Assembly (NCBI GenBank): GCA_021822495.1
Contig: JAKAQO010000002.1
Coordinates: 208,667-272,666, forward strand
DNA from: a bacterium
Lineage (GTDB): Bacteria > Elusimicrobiota > Elusimicrobia > UBA1565 > UBA9628
Reading direction: 5' to 3'
DNA length: 64,000 nt
The notes under the pieces were generated by a model that saw only the letters and a list, made by a program, of their open reading frames with translations, was not told the origin of the DNA and did not search any database. Each line of letters begins with the position of its first letter. The stretch's first letter is position 1. Position numbers and translations under genes: made by a program. Below are positions 46,721 through 54,513 of the stretch, piece after piece.

Positions 46721-47782
46721 ATGATAAAAAAAATCAATAAAAGCGCGTTTTTAAAAGAACCCATCGAACACATTGACATCACTAAATTTAATGCAGTCCC
46801 TCTAGTAGAGGCGATGAGTAAAATGGCTTTTTCCGCCCGAGATCTCGCGCGCGCCTCTGAAATCTATGACCGGATGCTCGCCGACCAAGATACCTCAATC
46901 ATTCTTTGCTTGGCGGGGTCATTATTTTCAGCGGGACTTAAAAAAATTGTCTGGGATATGGTCGAAAACAATATGGTGGACGCCATCGTGTCGACCGGAG
47001 CCAATATTGTCGATCAAGACTTTTTTGAAGCGCTGGGAAACAAACACTATAAAGGCAGCAAGTGGGTTGACGACCACGCTCTTCGCGCCGCGCGCGTGGA
47101 CAGAATCTATGACACCTTTATTGATGAAGACGCTTTGGGCGACACCGACAACGTCAGCGCCGAAATTGCCGACCAATTGCCCCCGCGTCCCTATTCTTCC
47201 CGCGAATTCATCATGGAGATGGGAAAATATTTGATGACAAAAGGCAAAATCAAGGAATCGGTAATTTTGTCGGCTTATAAAAAAGGCCTCCCAATTTTTG
47301 TCCCGGCCTTTTCAGATTGCTCCGCGGGCTTTGGGCTTTTACACCATCAATGGCAAAATCCGGAAGAACATGTTTCCATTGATTCGGCGAAAGATTTCGT
47401 GGAACTCGTCAAAGTAAAAATAGCCTCGAAAGAAACCGGACTTCTGATGATTGGCGGCGGAGTTCCAAAAAATTTCGCGCAAGACGTGACCGTTGGAGTC
47501 GAAATGCTGGGGCTGGAACCCAAGATGCACAAATACGCGGTTCAAATTACGGTCGCCGATGAAAGAGACGGCGCCCTTTCCGGTTCCACCTTGAGAGAAG
47601 CCTGTTCTTGGGGCAAGGTAGACACGGTTTACGAACAAATGGTTTATTCCGAGGCAACCCTTGCGCTCCCGCTTCTTGCGTCCTACGCCTATCACAAAGG
47701 GTCCTGGAAAGCTCGCTCCGCTCGCCGTTTTAACAACGTTCTCAAGGCAGAAGAAAGAAAAACTTTATCCACCGCCAAATAA
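46721..47782 (+). CDS. Deoxyhypusine synthase-family protein (polyamine aminobutyltransferase)
   Basis: 353 residues. Bacteria have no eIF5A, so this is expected to act on free polyamines, for example making homospermidine from putrescine or spermidine as shown for some bacterial homologues. The NAD-binding parts (DAIVSTGANIVDQD, LMIGGGVPKNF) and the Lys that forms the imine intermediate, Lys299 in CSWGK (human SWGK, Lys329), are kept, so it should be active. AGGAGG precedes the ATG. It is 9 bases ahead of an agmatinase-like gene, which would supply putrescine. Confidence 0.88.
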   Translation: MIKKINKSAFLKEPIEHIDITKFNAVPLVEAMSKMAFSARDLARASEIYDRMLADQDTSIILCLAGSLFSAGLKKIVWDMVENNMVDAIVSTGANIVDQDFFEALGNKHYKGSKWVDDHALRAARVDRIYDTFIDEDALGDTDNVSAEIADQLPPRPYSSREFIMEMGKYLMTKGKIKESVILSAYKKGLPIFVPAFSDCSAGFGLLHHQWQNPEEHVSIDSAKDFVELVKVKIASKETGLLMIGGGVPKNFAQDVTVGVEMLGLEPKMHKYAVQITVADERDGALSGSTLREACSWGKVDTVYEQMVYSEATLALPLLASYAYHKGSWKARSARRFNNVLKAEERKTLSTAK

Positions 47783-47791
47783 GTCGGCCTC

Positions 47792-48850
47792 ATGGACAAA
47801 AATTTCGATCCGAACTCGGCAGCAACAGAGGATTCCGGAATTTTTGGGCTTCCTTTCAAGGAAGCGGATGCGGCCTTGGTTTATCTTCCCGTTCCTTGGG
47901 AAGCAACCGCTTCTTACGGCGGCGGAACCGCCAAAGCCCCCGCGGCCATTTTTCAAGCGAGCCGCCAAGTCGATCTTTTCGATGGGGAAGTCCGCAAGCC
48001 ATACGAACCGGGGCTTTTTTTCAAACCTGAGTCGAAAAAAATCAGAGAATGGAATAAGACAGCCAAGGCCGCCGCGCAAAAAATAATCGCTCATGGCGGA
48101 GAGGTTTCAAAAAACAAGACTCTTCAAAAATCTTTGGCCCTCGTCAACGGCTTAAGCGAAAAACTCAATGAGGAAGTTTATCAAGAATCGCGCCGCATAC
48201 TCGAAGCAAAAAAAATTCTCGCCGTAATCGGTGGAGACCATTCGGCCCCCTACGGAGCGCTCAAGGCCGCCGCTGAAAAATTTCCCGGGTTTGGAATTCT
48301 TCATTTCGACGCGCATCATGATTTAAGACGCGCCTATGAAGGATTCACCCACTCGCACGCATCTATCCTCTACAACGTTTTGGAAAACATTCCGGTGTCC
48401 CGTCTTGTCCAAGTTGGCATCCGGGATTTCTGCGAGGAAGAGTTTGAATACGCGCGCAAAAAAAGCTCCCAAGTCTCCGTTTTTTACGACGCTCAGATCA
48501 AGGCTTCCCTTTTTTCAGGCGAACCTTGGATGGGGATTGCCTCTCGCATTATTTCTCAACTTCCGGAAAAAATCTGGATTACCTTTGACATTGACGCCTT
48601 GGACCCTCGTTTTTGCCCAAACACCGGCACCCCCGTTCCTGGAGGGCTTGATCTTGACCAAGCCGTCTATCTCATCTCTCTGGCCGTCAAAAACGGGCGC
48701 AAAATTGTCGGCTTTGACCTCAATGAAGTTTCCCCTGGCGCTCATTCTCAAAACGGCGAATGGGACGCAAACGTCGGCGCCCGGCTTCTCTACAAAATGA
48801 CCGCCTGGACATTGGCCAGTCTGGGCCTAAGACCCTACTCAAGACCCTGA
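47792..48850 (+). CDS. speB: Agmatinase-like ureohydrolase
   Basis: Binuclear Mn enzyme of the arginase/agmatinase family. 352 residues, longer than the usual 305 owing to N-terminal inserts. All metal ligands are visible: His150 (GGDH), Asp173-His175-Asp177 (DAHHD) and Asp266, Asp268 (DIDALDP). With the deoxyhypusine synthase homologue upstream and a putrescine operon 5 kb away, agmatine to putrescine plus urea is the likely reaction; other guanidino substrates are possible. Confidence 0.87.
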   Translation: MDKNFDPNSAATEDSGIFGLPFKEADAALVYLPVPWEATASYGGGTAKAPAAIFQASRQVDLFDGEVRKPYEPGLFFKPESKKIREWNKTAKAAAQKIIAHGGEVSKNKTLQKSLALVNGLSEKLNEEVYQESRRILEAKKILAVIGGDHSAPYGALKAAAEKFPGFGILHFDAHHDLRRAYEGFTHSHASILYNVLENIPVSRLVQVGIRDFCEEEFEYARKKSSQVSVFYDAQIKASLFSGEPWMGIASRIISQLPEKIWITFDIDALDPRFCPNTGTPVPGGLDLDQAVYLISLAVKNGRKIVGFDLNEVSPGAHSQNGEWDANVGARLLYKMTAWTLASLGLRPYSRP

Positions 48851-48860
48851 ATCCTTTTTA

Positions 48861-48882
48861 GCTTTTTGGACATCCAAAAAGC
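48861..48882 (+). promoter_or_regulatory. Hairpin abutting the ribosome binding site of the disulphide oxidoreductase gene
   Basis: GCTTTTTGG and CCAAAAAGC are perfect 9-bp arms around a 4-base loop, followed immediately by AGGAGGGG. No T run follows, so it is not a plain terminator for the agmatinase gene; it could affect readthrough or ribosome access. Confidence 0.5.
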
Positions 48883-48893
48883 AGGAGGGGTTT

Positions 48894-49544
48894 ATGGAAC
48901 TACTCAACGAAGAAGTCCGCAGTGAAATTAAGCGCAGGCTGGAGTTTTTGCCTAGCGAAGTTAAGCTGGTTTTCTTTAAACAGAATCTGGATTGCCCAAC
49001 TTGCGAAGTAGTGGAGTCGCTATTGCAAGAATTAGCCTCTCTATCGTCGCATTTAAGACTTGAGATTCACAACCGACTCACGGAAGCGGAAAGAGCCAAG
49101 GAATATGGAATTGATAAAGCCCCCGCATTGATTCTGGAAGGCCCTGCGGGAAACCGCGTGAGGTTCTACGGTCTTCCCGGAGGATATGAGTTTGCGTCTT
49201 TACTTGAAGCGATTAATGACATCTCCGTTGGACACGCGGATTTATCCAATGAGACTAAAAAAAGTCTTTCCACGCTCAAAACGCCAATTCACATTCAAGT
49301 CTTTGTCACGCCTCACTGTCCTTATTGTCCCTCCGCCGTGCGCACGGCGCACAAATTAGCGACTTCATTTCCCGGAATTACCGCCGACATGGTGGAAGCC
49401 GAGGAATTTCCGGAATTATCCATGAAATTCGGGGTATCCGGCGTGCCAAAAATTATCATCAACGAAAAGAGCGGCTTTGACGGAGCGCGGCCTGAGTCCG
49501 CCTTTGTGTCTGCGATTTTAGAGTCTGTTTCCGCAACCGGTTAG
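48894..49544 (+). CDS. Protein disulphide oxidoreductase with two thioredoxin folds
   Basis: 216 residues without a signal peptide. Each half is a thioredoxin/glutaredoxin fold: CPTC at 34-37 and CPYC at 142-145, each with a cis-Pro segment (KAPALI and GVPKII). The layout matches archaeal/thermophile PDO and the N-terminal half of AhpF-type proteins. The C-terminal CPYC site is the usual main redox centre. AGGAGGGG precedes the ATG; 43 bases and a hairpin separate it from the agmatinase gene. Confidence 0.85.
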   Translation: MELLNEEVRSEIKRRLEFLPSEVKLVFFKQNLDCPTCEVVESLLQELASLSSHLRLEIHNRLTEAERAKEYGIDKAPALILEGPAGNRVRFYGLPGGYEFASLLEAINDISVGHADLSNETKKSLSTLKTPIHIQVFVTPHCPYCPSAVRTAHKLATSFPGITADMVEAEEFPELSMKFGVSGVPKIIINEKSGFDGARPESAFVSAILESVSATG

Positions 49545-49564
49545 AAAAGACCCCATTAAAAAAG

Positions 49565-49640
49565 TGGTGGACGTGACAGGGATCGAACCTGCGACCTCCT
49601 CGTTGCGAACGAGGCGCTCTCCCAGCTGAGCTACACGCCC
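49565..49640 (-). tRNA. tRNA-Ala (anticodon CGC)
   Basis: The minus strand folds as a full cloverleaf: acceptor GGGCGTG/CACGTCC, anticodon arm CCTCG-TTCGCAA-CGAGG and the TTCGATC T-loop. The third acceptor pair is G-U, the alanine identity element. Discriminator A and an encoded CCA end are present. Confidence 0.95.
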
Positions 49641-49674
49641 ATTGTTAGAATTATACAAAATCCCCTCACTCAAA

Positions 49675-49743
49675 CTAGGTCCTTTAGCCTGATCACTCCT
49701 AGGCCTTTCGGCCCATGCGTGAATGAAACCCCGCTGATACAAT
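49675..49743 (+). promoter_or_regulatory. Promoter with tandem CTAGGNCC elements, membrane-protein gene
   Basis: CTAGGTCCTTTAGCC (49675-49689) and CTAGGCCTTTCGGCCC (49699-49714) lie 24 bases apart. The proximal centre is 31 bases above the -10 box TACAAT (49738-49743), so units sit near -43 and -66, as at the three genes around 35-37 kb. No good -35 hexamer. Confidence 0.65.
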
Positions 49744-49770
49744 AAACTCATGAAGCACGGGGGTTTATCA

Positions 49771-50964
49771 ATGAAAAAACCGCTTACGGCAGTTTCAAAC
49801 ACGGCGTTAATTGCGCTAACCTTGGCGCTGTCTTCCCATTTCGTTTTCGCGATGGAAGAAGACAGTCTTCACGAGAATTTCCCAGATAGAATTTCTCTCT
49901 CAAATGCGGCCTTAAATCCGGGAACAAACCTCCCCTCGAATATTTCCGCTGATGAAGAAATAGGCAACATTTCCGCGGAAGAATTTCTCGTCAATCCCAA
50001 AATGAACGCCCAAGAACTTTCAGTCAAGGACCAAAATAAAACCGTAACGGAAACATCTAACCTTCAAACCCTTTCAAATGCCGCCTCTCAAAAAAAGGCT
50101 TTCTCCGTTCATTCCGCCAAAAGAATGACCGTAAAAGCGCTCCGGCGCGTTCGCTCGGCCGTTTCGGAAAAGATTTCAGACGCCTTGGGAAGCGTCTGGG
50201 CGAAGTTTTTTGACAACGAAAACGCCAGACGGCGCTTAAGCACGGGAAGCCTTGTTCCCGTCGCTTATCAAAACGGAAAAACGCAAAATTTTATTCCCGG
50301 AGAAAAGCGCGCCAAGTTCAATTTACAGAAGTATCGGGAAACTTCTTCCGGAATAAATTCCCAACGCCAAAATGAGCCCCCTCCCCCATCCGGGAACAAA
50401 TCTTCCGCAACAAGAAAGTGGGCAATGAAATTTCTGGCGCTCACCGAATTATCCGCAGGAGCGGTATTCCTGCCGTTTTTGCCTTACCCCTTAGTTTTTC
50501 TGGCCTCATGGGCATTGATCGTCATTGGAAACATGATTGGCCCGCGCGCTCTCCAAAACGCTCTGTCAAAAGGCGAAAAACCCATTCCTAATTGGCGGCT
50601 TTATATGGGGCGGGCCCTTATGATTGCGGGCGCGGGCGGCTATATCTCAGGGCTTGTCGGACTTATAACAGGAACGGGGCTCATCTCGGCGCATGCGGCC
50701 GCAAGCGCCCTTCCGTTTGACACGACAAGTTCTCAAGCCAGCCGAACCCTGCTTGAGTGGCTGATGCGCGGCGCCATCGGCGGCGGGCTCATCGCCAGCG
50801 CTATCGATCTCGCCAAAAACTTCCTTGAAAAAATTCCCTCCGTCTCCGGGAAATTAATTCATGCTAAAATAAATTGGATCGCTTTGGGGCTCTACCTCCT
50901 CATTGGTCTGGGCCTAGGCGCGGTCTTGGGGTTTGGGCTTGGTTCTTTCGCCATTATTTTGTAA
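49771..50964 (+). CDS. Exported membrane protein, unknown
   Basis: 397 residues from the ATG at 49771 (GGGGG upstream); the frame is open from 49750. A signal peptide ends near FVFA. Residues 30-215 are polar, Ser/Asn/Lys-rich and probably disordered, with one basic helical stretch (SAKRMTVKALRRVRSAV). Residues 215-397 hold four or five Gly/Ala/Leu-rich membrane segments ending SFAIIL. No family recognised. It has the tandem CTAGG promoter elements and is followed 19 bases later by another secreted protein gene. Confidence 0.75.
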   Translation: MKKPLTAVSNTALIALTLALSSHFVFAMEEDSLHENFPDRISLSNAALNPGTNLPSNISADEEIGNISAEEFLVNPKMNAQELSVKDQNKTVTETSNLQTLSNAASQKKAFSVHSAKRMTVKALRRVRSAVSEKISDALGSVWAKFFDNENARRRLSTGSLVPVAYQNGKTQNFIPGEKRAKFNLQKYRETSSGINSQRQNEPPPPSGNKSSATRKWAMKFLALTELSAGAVFLPFLPYPLVFLASWALIVIGNMIGPRALQNALSKGEKPIPNWRLYMGRALMIAGAGGYISGLVGLITGTGLISAHAAASALPFDTTSSQASRTLLEWLMRGAIGGGLIASAIDLAKNFLEKIPSVSGKLIHAKINWIALGLYLLIGLGLGAVLGFGLGSFAIIL

Positions 50965-50983
50965 GTTTTAAAAAGGAGAAAAA

Positions 50984-51958
50984 ATGAATAAAATGCGTTG
51001 TCTTTCGGCGGCTATTTTATCGGCCAGTTTTTTTTCAGTTCGCTCGGCTTTCGCGGCCCCTTATGGGGAATATCTTGTGGCTCCTAAACCGCTGAACGAA
51101 TTCTCAATTCTCGGCGACCGAAAACAAATTCTTAAGTATTACGGCGGCCCGGTCATTTCCCATGTCAAGGTTTTCGTCGTTTATTGGGGGAGTGATGTCA
51201 CAACAGAATCCCAGGTGAAACTTAAGCCTTTTTACCAATCTATTCTTGGCAGCGACTACATGGACGTTCTTGCCCAGTATAAGACGGATATTCCCGCAAT
51301 GGACGGACGAAAAGGCACCGGACAAACCATCGGACGCGGGCGCTTTATCGGCCAAGCAACGATCGAACCCAAGAATCAAGCGACGACTCTGGCTGATGAC
51401 ATGATTCAAAAAGAGCTTTCTCTCCAAATCGCCAAAGGAGCTTTACCCTCTCCGGATGCGAACACCCTTTACATGATTTATTTCCCGCAAGGAATCACAA
51501 TCAAAGGCCCAGGCGGATCCGGCGACTCTTGCCAAACCTTTGACGCCTACCACAATGGATTTAAAGCGCTAGGCGGCGCGATTTTCTACGGGGTCATGCC
51601 GGACTGTGAAGAAAATTTTGCCTCCGTGTCCGTCGCCTCTTCCCATGAGATGATCGAAGCCGTCACCGATCCCTTTCCAACTCCGGGAACGCATCCCGCC
51701 TATCCGCAGGCTTGGAATTCCATTCGCGGAGACGAGGTCGCCGATCTCTGCGAGATGGAAGCGCCCTCCTATGTTTCAGGAAACGTGAGCGACGTCGTCT
51801 CAAGGTTTTGGGATAATTCCATCGGCGCGTGCGCCAAAGGGCCCTGGACGGATGAGGCGGCTTTGCGCGCCGCTCTTTCCTCTACAATTCAGCCCAACCT
51901 GAGTCCGATTCAGGCGATGTCTTCTCTCTCAATGGGGAACTTATGGCGGGGACGATAA
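50984..51958 (+). CDS. Secreted protein with SHExxEAxTDP motif, possible metallohydrolase
   Basis: 324 residues. A signal peptide ends at SAFAAP. The segment SSHEMIEAVTDPFPTP, followed about 35 residues later by GDEVADLCE, recurs in a family of secreted bacterial and fungal proteins; the His and the two acidic residues could bind Zn, though HExxE is not the classic HExxH. VKVFVVYWGSD and YMIYFPQGI are core strands. AAGGAG precedes the ATG. Co-transcribed with the upstream membrane protein gene. Confidence 0.7.
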   Translation: MNKMRCLSAAILSASFFSVRSAFAAPYGEYLVAPKPLNEFSILGDRKQILKYYGGPVISHVKVFVVYWGSDVTTESQVKLKPFYQSILGSDYMDVLAQYKTDIPAMDGRKGTGQTIGRGRFIGQATIEPKNQATTLADDMIQKELSLQIAKGALPSPDANTLYMIYFPQGITIKGPGGSGDSCQTFDAYHNGFKALGGAIFYGVMPDCEENFASVSVASSHEMIEAVTDPFPTPGTHPAYPQAWNSIRGDEVADLCEMEAPSYVSGNVSDVVSRFWDNSIGACAKGPWTDEAALRAALSSTIQPNLSPIQAMSSLSMGNLWRGR

Positions 51959-51960
51959 GG

Positions 51961-53004
51961 TCAAACCAAGGTTTTTAAATCAATTGAAAACCGGTAGCGG
52001 ACGTCCTGTTTCATCATCCGCTCGTAAGCCCGATTTACATCCTGAATCTTAATGACCTCGACATCCGCCAATACCTTGTGTTTCGCGCAAAAATCCAGCA
52101 TTTCCTGAGTTTCGGAAAGGCCGCCGATCAGAGAACCCGCTAAAGTCCTCCGGCCCATAATCAGCGGAAACGCCGAAACCTCTAAAGGAACCGGAGAAGC
52201 TCCCACCAAAACCAAGGCCCCATCTAATTTCAACATTCCCAAGGCGGAGTTTAAGTCATGTTTGGCGGAAACCGTATCAATAATGAAATTGAGATGCCCC
52301 GCCATTTTAGAGGCGGCGTTCGCATCAGACAAGAGAACAAAATCATCAGCCCCCAAACGTTTGGCGTCCGGTTTTTTAGATGGGGAGTGGCTTAAGACAA
52401 AAACCTCCGCGCCCATCGCCTTGGCGATTTTAACCGCCATGTGCCCAAGCCCGCCCAAACCTAAAACCCCGACGCGCGAATGAGGCCCCACCTTAAAACG
52501 CTTAAGGGGAGAATAAGTCGTAATTCCGGCGCACAAAAGAGGCGCGACCCTTTCCATGGGGAGGCCGGACGCGATTTTTAAAACAAAATCTTGATCGACG
52601 ACGATATGGGAAGAATACCCGCCTTGGGTCGTCTGTCCGTCCCGTCCAATGCTGTTATAGGTAAAAGTCGCGGGTCCCGCGCAGAACTGTTCAAGCCCTT
52701 GGGAACAAGACTCGCATTTACGGCAAGAGTCAACCAAGCATCCCACGCCCGCAAAATCGCCTTCCTTAAATTTTTTCACATCTTTTCCGACTTCCTTGAC
52801 CAATCCCACGATTTCATGGCCTGGAACCATCGGATAAACTGCCGATCCCCATTCATTGCGCGCGGAATGGATGTCGGAATGGCAGATTCCGCAGTAGCTA
52901 ATTTCAATTTGAACGTCCTTGGGCCCCACTTCTCTTCGCTCAAAAACAAAAGATTCGAGCGGGGTCGTTGCGCTTTTTGCGGCGTATCCACGGCATTGGC
53001 TCAT
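51961..53004 (-). CDS. Zinc-dependent alcohol/aldehyde dehydrogenase (YahK/CAD type)
   Basis: 347 residues of the medium-chain dehydrogenase family. Catalytic Zn ligands are in CGICHSDIH and the GHEIVG segment; structural Zn is bound by the four Cys of CRKCESCSQGLEQFC. GLGGLGHMAVK is the cofactor loop; the Ser after the second strand (VLSHSPSKK) suggests NADPH. Closest to YahK/cinnamyl-alcohol-type reductases acting broadly on aldehydes. AGGAG precedes the ATG. Divergent from the rhodanese-like gene. Confidence 0.92.
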   Translation of the reverse strand: MSQCRGYAAKSATTPLESFVFERREVGPKDVQIEISYCGICHSDIHSARNEWGSAVYPMVPGHEIVGLVKEVGKDVKKFKEGDFAGVGCLVDSCRKCESCSQGLEQFCAGPATFTYNSIGRDGQTTQGGYSSHIVVDQDFVLKIASGLPMERVAPLLCAGITTYSPLKRFKVGPHSRVGVLGLGGLGHMAVKIAKAMGAEVFVLSHSPSKKPDAKRLGADDFVLLSDANAASKMAGHLNFIIDTVSAKHDLNSALGMLKLDGALVLVGASPVPLEVSAFPLIMGRRTLAGSLIGGLSETQEMLDFCAKHKVLADVEVIKIQDVNRAYERMMKQDVRYRFSIDLKTLV

Positions 53005-53139
53005 AATGATTTCTCCTGATCTCCCTCTACTTTACAAAATCGGGATTTTAGTGGCAAAGGCCTTCTCATTTTGCCAAAATATAAGAGTAGTGGGAGACAA
53101 AAACCATGCCTCCACAAAAACGAACAAAGGAGAAAAACC

Positions 53140-53511
53140 ATGATCACTGAAACCAAAGAAATGAGCGCCGTGGATTATTTTAGGGCGAAACTTCAGTTTG
53201 AGACCACCCCGCATGAACTGAGTTCCGCGCTCGAGAAAAAAAGCGTGTTTCTCGTGGACGTCCGGGATTCCGAATCCTATAAAAAAGAGCACATCACCGG
53301 TTCCGTCAATATTCCGTTTGCGGATATCGTGAGCTCTCTCTCTAAATTCCCCAAGGATAAAACCGTTGTCCTTTATTGCTGGAACATCACCTGCGCCCTG
53401 GCACCTAAAGCGGCCTTGATGTTGGCTGAAAAAGGCTTCAATGTCCAGGAGCTTTTCGGCGGAATCGCGGAGTGGAAAGGAAAGGGCTTCTCAGTCGAAT
53501 CAAGCAAATAA
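53140..53511 (+). CDS. Rhodanese-like single-domain protein
   Basis: 123 residues from the ATG at 53140, with AAGGAG upstream. Rhodanese fold: VFLVDVRDSESYKKEHITGSVNIP and GGIAEWKGKGF. The active loop reads YCWNITCALAPK: the Cys is present but the Arg that usually ends the six-residue loop is not, so sulphur transfer is uncertain. A strong terminator follows. Confidence 0.88.
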   Translation: MITETKEMSAVDYFRAKLQFETTPHELSSALEKKSVFLVDVRDSESYKKEHITGSVNIPFADIVSSLSKFPKDKTVVLYCWNITCALAPKAALMLAEKGFNVQELFGGIAEWKGKGFSVESSK

Positions 53512-53530
53512 GCTAAGCCTTAAGCCGTAA

Positions 53531-53564
53531 AAAAAGCCCCTCTGAAACTTCAGAGGGGCTTTTT
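53531..53564. terminator. Bidirectional terminator
   Basis: AAAAAGCCCCTCTGA and TCAGAGGGGCTTTTT are perfect arms around AACT, with A and T runs on both sides. It stands between the convergent rhodanese-like gene and the beta-barrel-like gene and should serve both. Confidence 0.92.
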
Positions 53565-53576
53565 ATTTTCCGATGA

Positions 53577-54482
53577 TTAAAGTTTCAGGCTCGCCCCGAC
53601 ATTGATAAAGTTTTCGGCCGTCGTGCCCGGCTGAACATAATGTTCGTAGGAGGCGTTAAAGGCCAACATCATCAAGTTCGCGGCAACTCCGAACGAATAG
53701 GCGTCGGAAGCCTGCGCGCCTAATTGGAAGGTCGTATGCGTATAAGAAAGGTACGGCGTTAAAAATGGAATCATCTGCATTTGGATTTTAGCGTTGACCG
53801 ACATATCTGGAAAACCCAAGACGACATTGGTGACTCCATCCAGATTCGTCACTTCGGCGTTTTGAACGCCAAGTCCTCCGAGGTTTTGGTCATAGAGAGA
53901 TTTCGTGACGTTAACCGTCATCAAATTATCCATCACGGCCGCGTCAACCGAACCGTGGATATTGGTTTGCCCGAAGTTCGCGCTCCCGGCCCGCCCCAAA
54001 AAGGTGGAATCTTCGCCGTTATGGATTTCCATCGCGCCAAGTCTCAAATCGACTCCCGCGAGTCCCGCGTTATTGGGACCCCAATAATAAGGATTGGAAG
54101 CCTGAGCCGCCGCCCTTAGGGGCGGTCCGTTTCCAGGCATCAAGCTCAAAACTCCATCGGCGCCGAAGAAATAATTATTGTAGCCGTCAATCGTCGGCGT
54201 CGCGCCGCCCGAAAGACCCAAGCCCCAACTTTTTTTATCATAGGCCGCACGCAAGGAGTAAGTCCTATAGGTGAAGCCCTTGGTCCCGTCTCCATGATAT
54301 TCCTCAAAAGACGGTTGGAAGTGGAGGTCACCCCCGATATCGGCCGAAGCCTGGGTGCCGACATATCCCCCGCTTCCCATGGTTTGATTGACATTTCCGT
54401 CCGCAAACATGGCGGAGGCTGGAAGAGCGCTCAAAGTTCCCAGCGCCAACGTCAATGCAAGACCGTAGATAAATGTTTTCAT
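53577..54482 (-). CDS. Probable outer-membrane beta-barrel protein
   Basis: 301 residues from the ATG at 54482. A signal peptide (LALTLALGTLSALPASA) is followed by many short alternating hydrophobic/polar strands with Gly, Tyr and Asn turns, and the chain ends in NVGASLKL, typical of barrels. Function unknown. There is no Shine-Dalgarno: TATAAT ends exactly 6 bases before the ATG, so the mRNA is probably leaderless. The open frame upstream is not part of the protein. Confidence 0.75.
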   Translation of the reverse strand: MKTFIYGLALTLALGTLSALPASAMFADGNVNQTMGSGGYVGTQASADIGGDLHFQPSFEEYHGDGTKGFTYRTYSLRAAYDKKSWGLGLSGGATPTIDGYNNYFFGADGVLSLMPGNGPPLRAAAQASNPYYWGPNNAGLAGVDLRLGAMEIHNGEDSTFLGRAGSANFGQTNIHGSVDAAVMDNLMTVNVTKSLYDQNLGGLGVQNAEVTNLDGVTNVVLGFPDMSVNAKIQMQMIPFLTPYLSYTHTTFQLGAQASDAYSFGVAANLMMLAFNASYEHYVQPGTTAENFINVGASLKL

Positions 54483-54488
54483 GAAAAC

Positions 54489-54494
54489 ATTATA
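54489..54494 (-). promoter_or_regulatory. -10 box (TATAAT) of a probable leaderless gene
   Basis: A perfect TATAAT on the minus strand, followed by GTTTTC and the ATG of the beta-barrel-like gene. No clear -35. Transcription should begin at the start codon. Confidence 0.65.
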
Positions 54495-54513
54495 TATCAA
54501 AATTCGCTTTAAA

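Noticed and set aside
49518..49802. A 94-codon open frame on the minus strand
   Set aside because: It runs straight through tRNA-Ala and the tandem-element promoter; the reading is an artefact of the tRNA sequence.
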